Assembly (NCBI GenBank): GCA_021774795.1
Contig: JAJFIR010000051.1
Coordinates: 62,001-126,000, forward strand
Length of the DNA stretch: 64,000 bases
Source: Emcibacteraceae bacterium
GTDB lineage: Bacteria; Pseudomonadota; Alphaproteobacteria; Sphingomonadales; Emcibacteraceae
Reading direction: 5' to 3'
A program made the translations under genes and the position numbers. Below are positions 27,314 to 35,790 of the stretch, piece by piece (positions within the stretch are counted from its first letter, which is position 1; the number at the start of each line of letters is the position of its first letter). A model generated the notes under the pieces. It made no database searches, was not told the origin of the DNA, and saw only the letters and a program-made list of their open reading frames with translations.

Positions 27314-28543
27314 ATGGAAGTAGCAAAAACAGGCACGGACGTCTTTTTTATCTTGATCGGGGCAATTCTGGTTTTTGCGATGCACGCAGGATTCGCGTTT
27401 CTAGAAGCAGGGAGCGTACGTAAAAAAAACCAGGTCAATGCTCTAGTAAAAATCATCGTTGACTTTGCTGTTTCAACCGTTGTTTATTTCTTCATTGGCT
27501 ACAATATAGCCTACGGTGTTAACTTTCTGTCCAGTGCTTCTGAAATTAGCGGCCTTACATCGAATGCAGGCTTTGCGGCCAATGGTTATGACTTGGTCAA
27601 ATTTTTCTTCCTTATGACCTTCGCGGCAGCTATCCCAGCTATAATATCTGGCGGTATTGCCGAAAGAGCCAGATTTAAGCCGCAACTTATTGCAACAGCG
27701 GTCATCGTTGGGCTCGTCTACCCAGTCTTAGAAGGCATGATTTGGGGAAACTTATTCGGCTTTCAGAACACTATAATCGAAGTATTTGGCTTTCCATTTC
27801 ACGATTTTGCCGGATCCGTTGTCGTCCACGCTATGGGTGGATGGATGGCACTCGGTGCAATCGTCACCCTGGGTGCCCGCATGGGGCGGTACAGAAAAGA
27901 TGGTACGCCGCTTGGAATACCACCTTCAAACATACCTTTTCTGGCTCTTGGTTCCTGGATTTTGTGCATCGGATGGTTTGGATTTAATGTAATGAGCGCT
28001 CAACAAGTTTCTTCTCTAAGCGGTCTTGTTGCCATCAATAGCTTGATGGCCATGGTAGGCGGAATATTATCCGCATTGGTCGTTGGCAAGAAGGATCCAG
28101 GTTTTGTGCATAACGGTGCATTGGCTGGTCTTGTCGCGATCTGCGCCGGTTCTGATATTGTTCACCCGTTAGGTGCTCTTGTTATAGGAACGGTCGCGGG
28201 CTTCATTTTTGTTAAAACATTTACCATCTGTTCCAACAAATGGAAAATTGATGATGTTCTTGGTGTTTGGCCCTTGCACGGTCTTTGCGGCCTTTGGGGT
28301 GGCATCGCGGTAGGAATTTTTGGACAGGAAATTCTCTGGGGTCTGGGTGGTGTTTCTTTAATGGCACAAACTGCAATTTCAACTTTTGCTGCTGTTATGG
28401 CATGCATATCCGGTTTTATAATATTTGCGTTTCTAAAAAAGACCGTCGGTATAAGGCTGAGCCGGGAAGACGAATATATAGGTGCAGATCTAGCCATTCA
28501 TAAAATTAGTGGCACACCAGAAGAGGATTTTGGCTTACGCTAA
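27314..28543 (+). CDS. amt: Ammonium transporter (Amt family)
   Basis: This 409-residue inner-membrane channel has eleven predicted hydrophobic helices and takes up ammonium. The first helix reads GTDVFFILIGAILVFAMHAG, followed by FAFLEAGSVRKKN. Both pore histidines are present, the first in DFAGSVVVHAMGGWMALGA and the second in VWPLHGLCGLWGGIAVG. The cytoplasmic tail (RLSREDEYIGADLAIH) resembles the PII-responsive tail. No glnK lies next to it, unlike the usual glnK-amtB pair. This may be a second Amt copy or the pair may be split. A GAAGGA ribosome binding site precedes the ATG. Confidence 0.95.
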   Translation: MEVAKTGTDVFFILIGAILVFAMHAGFAFLEAGSVRKKNQVNALVKIIVDFAVSTVVYFFIGYNIAYGVNFLSSASEISGLTSNAGFAANGYDLVKFFFLMTFAAAIPAIISGGIAERARFKPQLIATAVIVGLVYPVLEGMIWGNLFGFQNTIIEVFGFPFHDFAGSVVVHAMGGWMALGAIVTLGARMGRYRKDGTPLGIPPSNIPFLALGSWILCIGWFGFNVMSAQQVSSLSGLVAINSLMAMVGGILSALVVGKKDPGFVHNGALAGLVAICAGSDIVHPLGALVIGTVAGFIFVKTFTICSNKWKIDDVLGVWPLHGLCGLWGGIAVGIFGQEILWGLGGVSLMAQTAISTFAAVMACISGFIIFAFLKKTVGIRLSREDEYIGADLAIHKISGTPEEDFGLR

Positions 28544-28569
28544 CGCAATATATTGACGTCAAGAAGTCA

Positions 28570-28597
28570 ACTTTATGTAAATAAAGTGATTTTTTGA
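28570..28597 (+). terminator. Weak intrinsic terminator after amt
   Basis: ACTTTAT (28570-28576) pairs with ATAAAGT (28581-28587) around GTAA, followed by GATTTTTTG. The stem is AT-rich, so the hairpin is weak, but position and T-run fit an end signal 27 bases after the amt stop. Confidence 0.5.
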
Positions 28598-28696
28598 TGT
28601 ATTTAGGATTAATAAAGCCATATATTTGCCTTGTTCTACAACATAATGGTAATATATTTTATTAGTTTAGAATTTCAGGAAAACCGGGAATTTTTA

Positions 28697-31108
28697 TTGG
28701 CGAGCCGACGTAACACTATAAAAAAATCAGCACGGAAGTCTCTTTTGCCCGCTCCGGTGACGGAATTTCTATCCAAAATGTTGATCCGACTATGGGGCAG
28801 CTGCCTTATAATGCTATTTACCGGCTGCGTCGCAGCATTCATAAGTTATGATGTAAACGACCCCAGTTGGAATAATGTTGTCGATGGGACTGCCGATAAT
28901 TTACTTGGGCTCGCAGGGTCCCATGGCGCAGATCTACTTTTATTAAGTCTTGGCTTGGGCGCCTATATTCTTGTGCTGCCCCTTTTGACATGGGGGTGGC
29001 GCATAATATCCTTAAGGGGATTACCTTTTATATTCATGCATCTGCTGATGTTGCCGTTTCTCGTTATGGCAGGCGCACTAACTTTATCAACCTTCCCTAT
29101 TTATGATACATGGATATTTGATAATGTTGGTCTTGGGGGCTTTCTGGGTCAAATGCTGCTTGGTTATGTCCAGAGCTTCTTCGCATGGAGTGGTGTTGAA
29201 TTTTATTCGGATCTTGTGGCTATCTTCTTCGGAATCATTACTCTTATTTGTTTCTTTTATACGGCGGGCATTGAACGCTATGAGTGGAAAGGGATAGCCG
29301 GAGGCACTAAATGGGTCCTTTATACCGCTGTATATAAGATATTTGCGAGCCTCAATTATATAAGAAATCTATTTAAAAGTTCTGGTAACAAAAATACGCT
29401 TGATGAAGTTGACGTTCGGAAGAATAAAGGCACTACCCGCCACGAACCTTCAATGACAAAAACGGGGAAAAAACCAAAAAGAACAATCCCAATCATTGAC
29501 CCTGATAAAAAAGGTATCAAAGTGAGTAAAAGAGAAAATATTGAGCGACAACCGATGCTTGATATAATCACTGACGGTGAGTTTGCCTTGCCGTCATTAA
29601 GTCTTTTATCAACGCCGAAACCCTTGAGTGATCAAGACAAGCTTACCCACGATGCTCTTGAGCAAAATGCACGTATGCTCGAATCTGTCCTTGATGATTT
29701 TGGTGTTAAAGGCGAGATTACCAAAGTACGACCGGGGCCCGTCGTTACTTTATATGAACTGGAACCAGCACCCGGAACAAAATCATCACGTGTCATAAAT
29801 TTGGCTGATGACATCGCGCGTTCAATGAGTGCCGTCTCTGCACGTGTAGCTGTGGTTTCTGGAAAAAACGCCATTGGGATTGAACTCCCTAATAGCAAAA
29901 GGGAAATCGTTGCGTTAAGAGAAATCCTTTCATCAAATGTATATGAGGATAGTAAGGCCAAGCTGCCAATGGCACTCGGTAAAAATATTGGCGGTGACCC
30001 AATAGTCGCTGATATCTCTGCTATGCCACACCTTCTGGTTGCAGGAACAACGGGTTCCGGTAAATCGGTTGCTATTAACGTGATGATATTATCACTCCTT
30101 TATAAATTAACGCCTGCACAATGCCGTCTCATAATGGTCGACCCAAAAATGTTGGAATTGTCTGTATATGATGACATCCCCCATCTGTTAACCCCAGTTG
30201 TGACTGATCCAAAAAAAGCAGTCGTTGCTTTAAAATGGGCCGTAAGGGAGATGGAACATCGTTATCAAAATATGGCAAAATTGCAGGTTCGCAATGTTTC
30301 CGCCTACAATAAACGTCTGGAAGAGGCCCGCCAAAAGGGAGAAAATATTGTCCGTAAAATTCAGACAGGCTTTGATTCCGACACAGGAAAGCCGATCTAT
30401 GAAGAAGAAAATCTCGATTTAACGCCGCTACCGATGATTGTTGTTATTGTTGATGAAATGGCAGACTTAATGTTGGTAGCAGGCAAAGATATTGAAGCGC
30501 TCATTCAGCGCCTTGCCCAAATGGCGCGCGCGGCAGGGATTCACCTGATTATGGCTACTCAGAGACCCTCTGTTGACGTCATAACGGGTACTATCAAGGC
30601 CAACTTCCCGACCAGGGTCGCGTTTCAAGTAACCTCAAAAATTGATAGTCGCACAATTCTCGGTGAACAGGGTGCTGAACAGCTTCTTGGCATGGGTGAT
30701 ATGTTACATATGGCAGGTGGCGGCCGCATAACCCGCGTCCACGGTCCTTTTGTTGGCGACCAGGAAGTGGAACGGGTTGTAAAAGCACTTAAGAAACAAG
30801 GAAAGCCGGAATATTTAACGAATATCATAGTAGAACCCGATGAGGGGTTCGATTCAGACTTTTTGCAAAACGCACAAATGACCCCGAATAGCGGAAAACC
30901 AAGCGGCGACGAATTATATGACCGCGCCGTCGCGATCGTCGCCAGAGACCAAAAAGCATCTACCAGCTACGTTCAACGACAATTGCAAATTGGTTATAAC
31001 AGAGCGGCCAATATCATTGATAAAATGGAGCGTGAAGGTGTGGTCAGCAGCGCGAACCATGTCGGAAAGCGAGAAGTTCTGGTAGAAGATCATTCGGACG
31101 ATTTCTAG
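28697..31108 (+). CDS. ftsK: DNA translocase FtsK
   Basis: FtsK pumps DNA at the septum and aids chromosome dimer resolution. The predicted 803 residues have four N-terminal transmembrane segments (coded about 28780-29260), a short charged linker, and the RecA-like motor. Walker A GTTGSGKS is coded near 30046, Walker B VVIVDEMADLM near 30440. The C-terminal gamma winged-helix (DELYDRAVAIVARDQKASTS, QRQLQIGYNRAANIIDKME) recognises KOPS-type sequences. The start is ambiguous. I prefer TTG at 28697 (MASRRNTIKKS) after a GGGA/AGGAAA region; ATG at 28646 would add 17 residues. The linker is short for FtsK. Confidence 0.95.
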   Translation: MASRRNTIKKSARKSLLPAPVTEFLSKMLIRLWGSCLIMLFTGCVAAFISYDVNDPSWNNVVDGTADNLLGLAGSHGADLLLLSLGLGAYILVLPLLTWGWRIISLRGLPFIFMHLLMLPFLVMAGALTLSTFPIYDTWIFDNVGLGGFLGQMLLGYVQSFFAWSGVEFYSDLVAIFFGIITLICFFYTAGIERYEWKGIAGGTKWVLYTAVYKIFASLNYIRNLFKSSGNKNTLDEVDVRKNKGTTRHEPSMTKTGKKPKRTIPIIDPDKKGIKVSKRENIERQPMLDIITDGEFALPSLSLLSTPKPLSDQDKLTHDALEQNARMLESVLDDFGVKGEITKVRPGPVVTLYELEPAPGTKSSRVINLADDIARSMSAVSARVAVVSGKNAIGIELPNSKREIVALREILSSNVYEDSKAKLPMALGKNIGGDPIVADISAMPHLLVAGTTGSGKSVAINVMILSLLYKLTPAQCRLIMVDPKMLELSVYDDIPHLLTPVVTDPKKAVVALKWAVREMEHRYQNMAKLQVRNVSAYNKRLEEARQKGENIVRKIQTGFDSDTGKPIYEEENLDLTPLPMIVVIVDEMADLMLVAGKDIEALIQRLAQMARAAGIHLIMATQRPSVDVITGTIKANFPTRVAFQVTSKIDSRTILGEQGAEQLLGMGDMLHMAGGGRITRVHGPFVGDQEVERVVKALKKQGKPEYLTNIIVEPDEGFDSDFLQNAQMTPNSGKPSGDELYDRAVAIVARDQKASTSYVQRQLQIGYNRAANIIDKMEREGVVSSANHVGKREVLVEDHSDDF

Positions 31109-31245
31109 CTGCCCTATATTACATGACCGATCATGGTCAAAAAAGTTATAATAATTTTAATCAATCTGGCCTAACTTCTACCTTATTCTGTAATTAGGCT
31201 TATATATTGATAGATAAGTATTTTCAAAAATTGGTAGTACAAATA

Positions 31246-31953
31246 ATGAATAAATTTATATCACTACTTTCTGTATCCTTAATTACCACACATTTCGCCG
31301 GGCAATCCGCAAAGGCCTTTCAAGAAAAAATTATACCGCCACCTCCCGAAGTTTCGAAAATGGTGCAATTTAGCACACCACCTTCGGTAATTATAAATGA
31401 CGACAGGGATGCTGTCCTCACCAAAGTCGAAGATACATTGAACCGCGTTAGGTCAATGAAAGCTTCGTTCGTTCAAAGAGGGCCCGCTGGCAATGTAGAT
31501 GAAGGAACGATCTTTCTGGAGCGTCCCGGTAAGATCAGATTTGAATATAAAAACGATAATCCAATTTTGGTAGTAAGTAATGGTGATATGCTTTCGTTCA
31601 TCGATTATGAAATTAAACAGGTGAGCCGTTGGCCTATTGATAAAACACCACTCAATGTGCTCGTGGATGAAAAAATTAACTTAAAAGACCAAGACATCGA
31701 AATTCCTGAAATCATTAGATTTGCTGGCCTGATAAAAATATCTGTTATTCAACCGGATCAAAAAGATCAGGGTTATATCACTCTTATTTTTGAAGAATCT
31801 ACTATGGAGCTTAAATCATGGGAAGTCATTGATGTGCAAGGCTATACGACCAGGGTGGCTTTGCTGAATCCGGAATATAATGTGACCGTTGATGAAAAAC
31901 AGTTCACGTTCGATGATCCTCGACCACAAAGAAATCGCGGTCCCAGACGATAG
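31246..31953 (+). CDS. lolA: Outer-membrane lipoprotein carrier protein LolA
   Basis: This periplasmic chaperone carries lipoproteins from LolCDE to the outer membrane. The 235-residue product has a signal peptide (MNKFISLLSVSLITTHFAGQ, cleavage after SAKA). The typical half-barrel sequence follows: LNRVRSMKASFVQRGPAGNV, DEGTIFLERPGKIRFEYKND, then a DMLSFIDYE strand and PLNVLVDEKINLKD. The ATG at 31246 is chosen because the longer TTG frame at 31207 puts 13 non-signal residues before the signal peptide. It follows ftsK by 137 bases, an order conserved in proteobacteria. Confidence 0.93.
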   Translation: MNKFISLLSVSLITTHFAGQSAKAFQEKIIPPPPEVSKMVQFSTPPSVIINDDRDAVLTKVEDTLNRVRSMKASFVQRGPAGNVDEGTIFLERPGKIRFEYKNDNPILVVSNGDMLSFIDYEIKQVSRWPIDKTPLNVLVDEKINLKDQDIEIPEIIRFAGLIKISVIQPDQKDQGYITLIFEESTMELKSWEVIDVQGYTTRVALLNPEYNVTVDEKQFTFDDPRPQRNRGPRR

Positions 31954-32070
31954 AAATAATTTCTAAAAGTTCATAATCCACCCTTGAAATCTTGTAAACA
32001 TCACCACATTAAATATACAGATTAGGATGATATCTGATTTCTGACCTTCCTCTGAAAAATATATTATCCT

Positions 32071-32166
32071 GGTTTTATGGACTGAGAGGTTTTTCCCTTT
32101 TTCCCCTCCCTCTCGCTCCAACAAACTGTTGTTTGACCCGGCCAGTATTCTGGCCGGGTTTTTTAT
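32071..32166 (+). ncRNA. Candidate small RNA with pyrimidine-rich loop and terminator
   Basis: A promoter-like TATATTAT (32060-32067) is followed by about 95 bases with no ORF that end in a strong intrinsic terminator. GAGAGG (32084-32089) can pair with CCTCTC (32109-32114). The stretch 32090-32114 is 25 pyrimidines without a break (T5 C3 T5 C4 T C3 TCTC), and the part of it in the loop is C-rich. A second small hairpin CAAAC-TGTT-GTTTG comes before the terminator. C-rich loops in alphaproteobacterial sRNAs pair with Shine-Dalgarno sequences. The -35 box is poor. The alternative is a long 3' leader of lolA, whose stop is 118 bases upstream. Confidence 0.55.
32136..32165 (+). terminator. Strong intrinsic terminator
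   Basis: ACCCGGCCAG (32136-32145) pairs perfectly with CTGGCCGGGT (32150-32159) around TATT, followed by six more T residues. It ends the candidate sRNA and, by read-through, the lolA transcript. Confidence 0.9.
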
Positions 32167-32229
32167 TTATAACTATTGCCTTGAAGATATCGTTTGTAGA
32201 CATTAATTTGCAGGGCAAAGGAATAATCA

Positions 32230-32832
32230 ATGAATATGAATGATGAAAACGATGTTGAAGATGAAGAATTCGATGCGGAAGAAGAATACCCGACATTGAT
32301 GCAGGTCGCACGATTTGCAAATCTTATAAATTCGACAAATTGGTTTCACAATATCGGGAATGAACTTAGTCCTGAACTTATAATAACGTCGCGCGAATAT
32401 CTTGATGCATTGGGATTTCCGGAAAGTTATCCAGCCCAAGTCAATGATTGGTATGACGCAATAATATGTATCGAGACCAATGATTGGAATAGTCCGGCCT
32501 GGGAAGCAGAGGAACAACTCGCCGCATCACTCATAAATGATAGTTTGAAATTTATAGAGGAGGACATCCTCGAAGTAGCCTTGACCAACGTCACAGGTAA
32601 AGCTTCAGAACAAATTACAAATTCACTTGAAGAAGCGTCACTTAAATGGGGCTTTGATGACGAAGAACTCTTGCGTGCCGCGTTGGGGCAGGCCGTGCAA
32701 ACTTGTTATCAGGCGGCGCTAGTAATTGCGGCCGGTGAAGAAGAAACGCACCCTTTTGCGCTTAAATTTCGGCTCTATGAGATGGGTTACTGGCCCCTTG
32801 GTATTGCGGGTAATACACTAAATGTTTTTTAA
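32230..32832 (+). CDS. Acidic protein of unknown function
   Basis: I do not recognise this 200-residue protein. It starts with a very acidic segment (DENDVEDEEFDAEEEYP) and continues with helical sequence lacking signal peptide or membrane helices. Tryptophans are frequent (NWFHN, NDWYDA, NDWNSPAWEAEEQL). It ends in a hydrophobic WPLGIAGNTLNVF, a tail that looks conserved. The codon use and the AAAGGAATAATCA ribosome binding site are normal. It lies between the candidate sRNA terminator and exonuclease III (21 bases downstream), and so is probably cotranscribed with the latter. No function is proposed. Confidence 0.8.
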   Translation: MNMNDENDVEDEEFDAEEEYPTLMQVARFANLINSTNWFHNIGNELSPELIITSREYLDALGFPESYPAQVNDWYDAIICIETNDWNSPAWEAEEQLAASLINDSLKFIEEDILEVALTNVTGKASEQITNSLEEASLKWGFDDEELLRAALGQAVQTCYQAALVIAAGEEETHPFALKFRLYEMGYWPLGIAGNTLNVF

Positions 32833-32853
32833 AAATAATCGAAGGTATATTTT

Positions 32854-33651
32854 ATGACACAAATTCGACTTATCACATGGAATATTAATTCTGTTCGTGC
32901 CAGGCTGCACCTGATTGATCAGCTCATGAACGAATATAATCCTGATATACTTTGTTTGCAGGAAACGAAAGTTCAAGATCATATGTTTCCCACAGATATT
33001 TTTAATGAACAGGGATTAACTCATCACGCATTGGCCGGGCAAAAAAGTTACCATGGTGTTGCGACGCTAAGCCGTCTTCCAATTGTAAATAGTGGGCCTA
33101 TCAATTGGTGCAACAAAGGTGACGCACGCCATGTTGAGACAGAATTTGAAAATGGAATAAAATTGCATAACTTTTATGTACCCGCCGGTGGTGATACGCC
33201 GGATATCGCGCTTGATGAAAAATTTGCGCACAAACTCGATTTTTTAGAGGAAATGACTTTATGGTCCGAAGATCTACCGAAGGACGGAAAGAATATAATC
33301 GTCGGCGACCTTAATATCGCGCCCTTGGAAAACGACGTCTGGTCTCATAAGCAATTATTGAAAGTCGTTAGTCACACACCCATCGAATGTGAGGCGATGA
33401 AAACTTTACAGGAAACTCATGACTGGTTTGATGTTATGCGTCACTTTGTTCCGGAACCGGAACGATTATATAGCTGGTGGTCTTACCGCGCCAGAGACTG
33501 GCGCGCGTCTGATAAAGGACGACGTCTCGACCACGTATGGTGCAGCCAGTCTCTTAAAGAAAATATGAATTCTATGAAAGTTCTGGAAGATGCAAGAGGA
33601 TGGGAAAAACCGTCTGACCACGCGCCGGTCATGGTAGAGATAGATATTTAG
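32854..33651 (+). CDS. xthA: Exodeoxyribonuclease III (AP endonuclease)
   Basis: This metal-dependent nuclease removes 3' blocks and cleaves at abasic sites in base-excision repair. The 265 residues carry the Exo III motifs in order: TWNINSVRARL (N-terminus), LCLQETKVQD with the catalytic Glu, the catalytic tyrosine region KLHNFYVPAGGDTPD, GDLNIAPLENDVW, the WWSYRARDWRASDKGRRLDH segment, and the catalytic SDHAPVMVEI end. It is preceded by the acidic unknown gene on the same strand and is convergent with the pterin SDR gene, with one base between stops. Confidence 0.95.
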   Translation: MTQIRLITWNINSVRARLHLIDQLMNEYNPDILCLQETKVQDHMFPTDIFNEQGLTHHALAGQKSYHGVATLSRLPIVNSGPINWCNKGDARHVETEFENGIKLHNFYVPAGGDTPDIALDEKFAHKLDFLEEMTLWSEDLPKDGKNIIVGDLNIAPLENDVWSHKQLLKVVSHTPIECEAMKTLQETHDWFDVMRHFVPEPERLYSWWSYRARDWRASDKGRRLDHVWCSQSLKENMNSMKVLEDARGWEKPSDHAPVMVEIDI

Positions 33652-33652
33652 A

Positions 33653-34435
33653 TTACTTATTATGGTCCGCGTTTTTTTCTAAAATTCCTGCCGCAACATT
33701 GACCACATCCTTTGTAAAATTCATCATTTTCTGACCCCCATCAACCGGCAGAACAGCACCATTAATTGAACTAGAATTAATTAAATGTAGAACTGAGCCA
33801 GCAATATCCTCCACATTAATCGGCGCGCCATTAAAATTCATATGACTTGCCAACTCAAAATTTTCTTCGCTTTGTGTCTGACTAATCAAAGTGAGCCCCG
33901 GTGCTATGCCATTAACACGCACTTTTGGACTTAGGGCCTGCGCCATTATTTCCGTCGCACCGTAAAGACCAAATTTACTCAAAGTGTAGCTCATGAATTC
34001 TGCGTTCAAGGCAAACACTTTGCTATCCAATATATTTACGATGCTGCCTCTTTCGTCACCCTTAAGCATTTTATGAAGTCCTCTGGCTAGCTGTAGAGGC
34101 CCCCGCAGATTTATATTCATATGATCCGAAAAGCTATGCTCCGTAAAACTATCAAGCGCATCCATAGAAAAAAGAGACGCATTGTTAATGATATGCTTGA
34201 TAGGGACATCCCACGATGATAACTCAATAAGCATATTTTCCACATCGTTATAATCACCAAGGTCACATTGAATGATGCGGCCATCATTTTCTAATTCGTG
34301 TAACGCAGAGGTTGTTTCAGCGACACTATCATGATGATGAAGAACAACAAAATAACCGGCACGGCTTAAGGTCAAGGCAATGGCTTTACCAATACGCTTG
34401 TTGCCTGCCGTTACTAAAACGCCGTCTGTCATCAT
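33653..34435 (-). CDS. SDR oxidoreductase, pteridine-reductase-like (FolM type)
   Basis: This 260-residue short-chain dehydrogenase has the cofactor motif VLVTAGNKRIGKAIALTLSR. It carries the NNASLF variant of NNAG and the catalytic YTLSK (Tyr-x-x-x-Lys), followed by RVNGIAPGL. The T-x-G-x-x-R-I-G start and the Arg in the coenzyme loop are those of pteridine reductase/dihydromonapterin reductase. The gene lies 6 bases after a PTPS-fold gene, which supports a pterin substrate. It probably makes a tetrahydropterin from NADPH. Biopterin versus monapterin versus folate rescue cannot be separated from sequence. Confidence 0.82.
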   Translation of the reverse strand: MMTDGVLVTAGNKRIGKAIALTLSRAGYFVVLHHHDSVAETTSALHELENDGRIIQCDLGDYNDVENMLIELSSWDVPIKHIINNASLFSMDALDSFTEHSFSDHMNINLRGPLQLARGLHKMLKGDERGSIVNILDSKVFALNAEFMSYTLSKFGLYGATEIMAQALSPKVRVNGIAPGLTLISQTQSEENFELASHMNFNGAPINVEDIAGSVLHLINSSSINGAVLPVDGGQKMMNFTKDVVNVAAGILEKNADHNK

Positions 34436-34441
34436 ATGTCC

Positions 34442-34978
34442 TTATAAATCGTTAATAGTCATATCTGGACGCATCCACCACGGTACCCTTGGACCTTCAT
34501 AATCTTTTCTGGAAATCGCTTTTTGCGGATCGCCGCTGAAAATAACCGTGTTGGTAGGCGTTTCTTCAATTTCCACTTTAATGCAGCGCATATTAATCTC
34601 ATCGTGCTGCAAAAATGAATTTATCTTCGCATAGAAACAAGCCGCCAATATTTCTGTGGTCGGATCGCCCGGCGTAATAAGGAGGTGGGTTAAATTTTCT
34701 GGTTCGTTATCTTTAAAATAATCAAGCAAAGGGTCTATATTGCTAAGCTGCATACTGTGATCAACCGCATTATCGATCCAATTATGCCATGTTTCTTTTA
34801 AAGCATTAAATCCATTGCTCATGTTGGTGTTTCCGTCAAGATTATCATCTTCCGTGCTCACCAAGTATACTTTCACATATTCGTTATGGCCATGCGGCAC
34901 AAAACATTTGCTGTTTTTTAAATTAAACAGCCTGTGGCTCATGCAGTAACGTCTTGTAAAACAAATCTCAAACATCAT
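34442..34978 (-). CDS. 6-pyruvoyl-/6-carboxy-tetrahydropterin synthase-fold protein
   Basis: This 178-residue protein is of the PTPS/QueD superfamily. The zinc ligands are His in SHRL near residue 15 and the pair in PHGHNEY. The catalytic Cys is the one in KCFVPHGH, and the catalytic Asp-His is in VDHSMQL. TTEILAACFYAKI and VEIEETPTNTVIF match the C-terminal strand with the substrate Glu. QueD would give queuosine precursor, whereas PTPS gives a tetrahydropterin. The SDR next to it argues for the pterin pathway. No queC or queE is present. Confidence 0.85.
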   Translation of the reverse strand: MMFEICFTRRYCMSHRLFNLKNSKCFVPHGHNEYVKVYLVSTEDDNLDGNTNMSNGFNALKETWHNWIDNAVDHSMQLSNIDPLLDYFKDNEPENLTHLLITPGDPTTEILAACFYAKINSFLQHDEINMRCIKVEIEETPTNTVIFSGDPQKAISRKDYEGPRVPWWMRPDMTINDL

Positions 34979-35011
34979 GATGGGCTTGATATAGAAGGAA
35001 TGGACTTGAGT

Positions 35012-35704
35012 CTAGCTATTTCCCATACTATAGCCGCCCGCCTCAGTAAGGATAATTTTGGCTTGTGAAGGATCGATTTCAATTTTCTGCCGCAATCTAT
35101 AAACGTGGGTCTCTAATGTATGCGTGGTTACATTCGCGTTATAGCCCCACACTTCATTGAGCAACTTTTCACGCGTGATAACCGCGCCATCAGCCCTTTT
35201 TAAAAATTTCAAAATCGCGGTTTCTTTTTCAGTTAGCCGTATCTTTTCATCTGTTTCGGGGTTCGTCAGTATTTTTTCACCGGGTTTAAACATATAATGC
35301 CCAATCGGATAATTGGCATCTTCACTAATAAGATGTTGTCGCAGGTGAGCCCTAATGCGCGCCAGCAAAATACCAAACTTAAACGGTTTCGTCACATAAT
35401 CATTAGCCCCGGCATCAAGCCCAAGTATCGTATCGGCTTCGGAAACATTCGCTGTCAGCATAACGATTGGCGTGCTAATGCCGGTTTTTCTCATCATCCG
35501 ACACACTTCCCTTCCATCAATATCAGGAAGCCCCACATCCAGCACGATAAGATCGAAATCTTGATCCTTCGCGGTTTCAAGGCCGCTTTTTCCATCCGAA
35601 CATTGCACCGTATTAAATTCTTCATGAAAGGATAGCTGCAAGGCCAAATTTTCTCTTAAGTCATCGTCGTCATCAACGAGCAAAATATTATAAGTATGGG
35701 TCAT
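35012..35704 (-). CDS. OmpR-family response regulator, orphan
   Basis: This 230-residue response regulator has a receiver domain (NILLVDDDDDLREN, phosphoacceptor Asp in LIVLDVGLPDIDG, then VMLTANVS and YVTKPFKFG). A winged-helix output domain follows, with EKILTNPETDEKIRLTEKET and the recognition part THTLETHVYRLRQKI. No histidine kinase lies nearby, so the partner is elsewhere. The gene is divergent from ribA, with an 86-base shared promoter region. The target genes are unknown, but local pterin and riboflavin genes are candidates by position. Confidence 0.93.
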   Translation of the reverse strand: MTHTYNILLVDDDDDLRENLALQLSFHEEFNTVQCSDGKSGLETAKDQDFDLIVLDVGLPDIDGREVCRMMRKTGISTPIVMLTANVSEADTILGLDAGANDYVTKPFKFGILLARIRAHLRQHLISEDANYPIGHYMFKPGEKILTNPETDEKIRLTEKETAILKFLKRADGAVITREKLLNEVWGYNANVTTHTLETHVYRLRQKIEIDPSQAKIILTEAGGYSMGNS

Positions 35705-35790
35705 GCTTCTTTCTCTGTTTATATTATTATTTTCATATTATATAAGTCGTATATACATATTCAAAACAAATAAAGGCGTTTAGGCTCCCG

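Noticed and set aside
27211-27456. Minus-strand ORF overlapping the amt start (81 residues)
   Set aside because: It is antisense to a clear membrane-protein gene and covers its promoter. No homology or ribosome binding site is visible.
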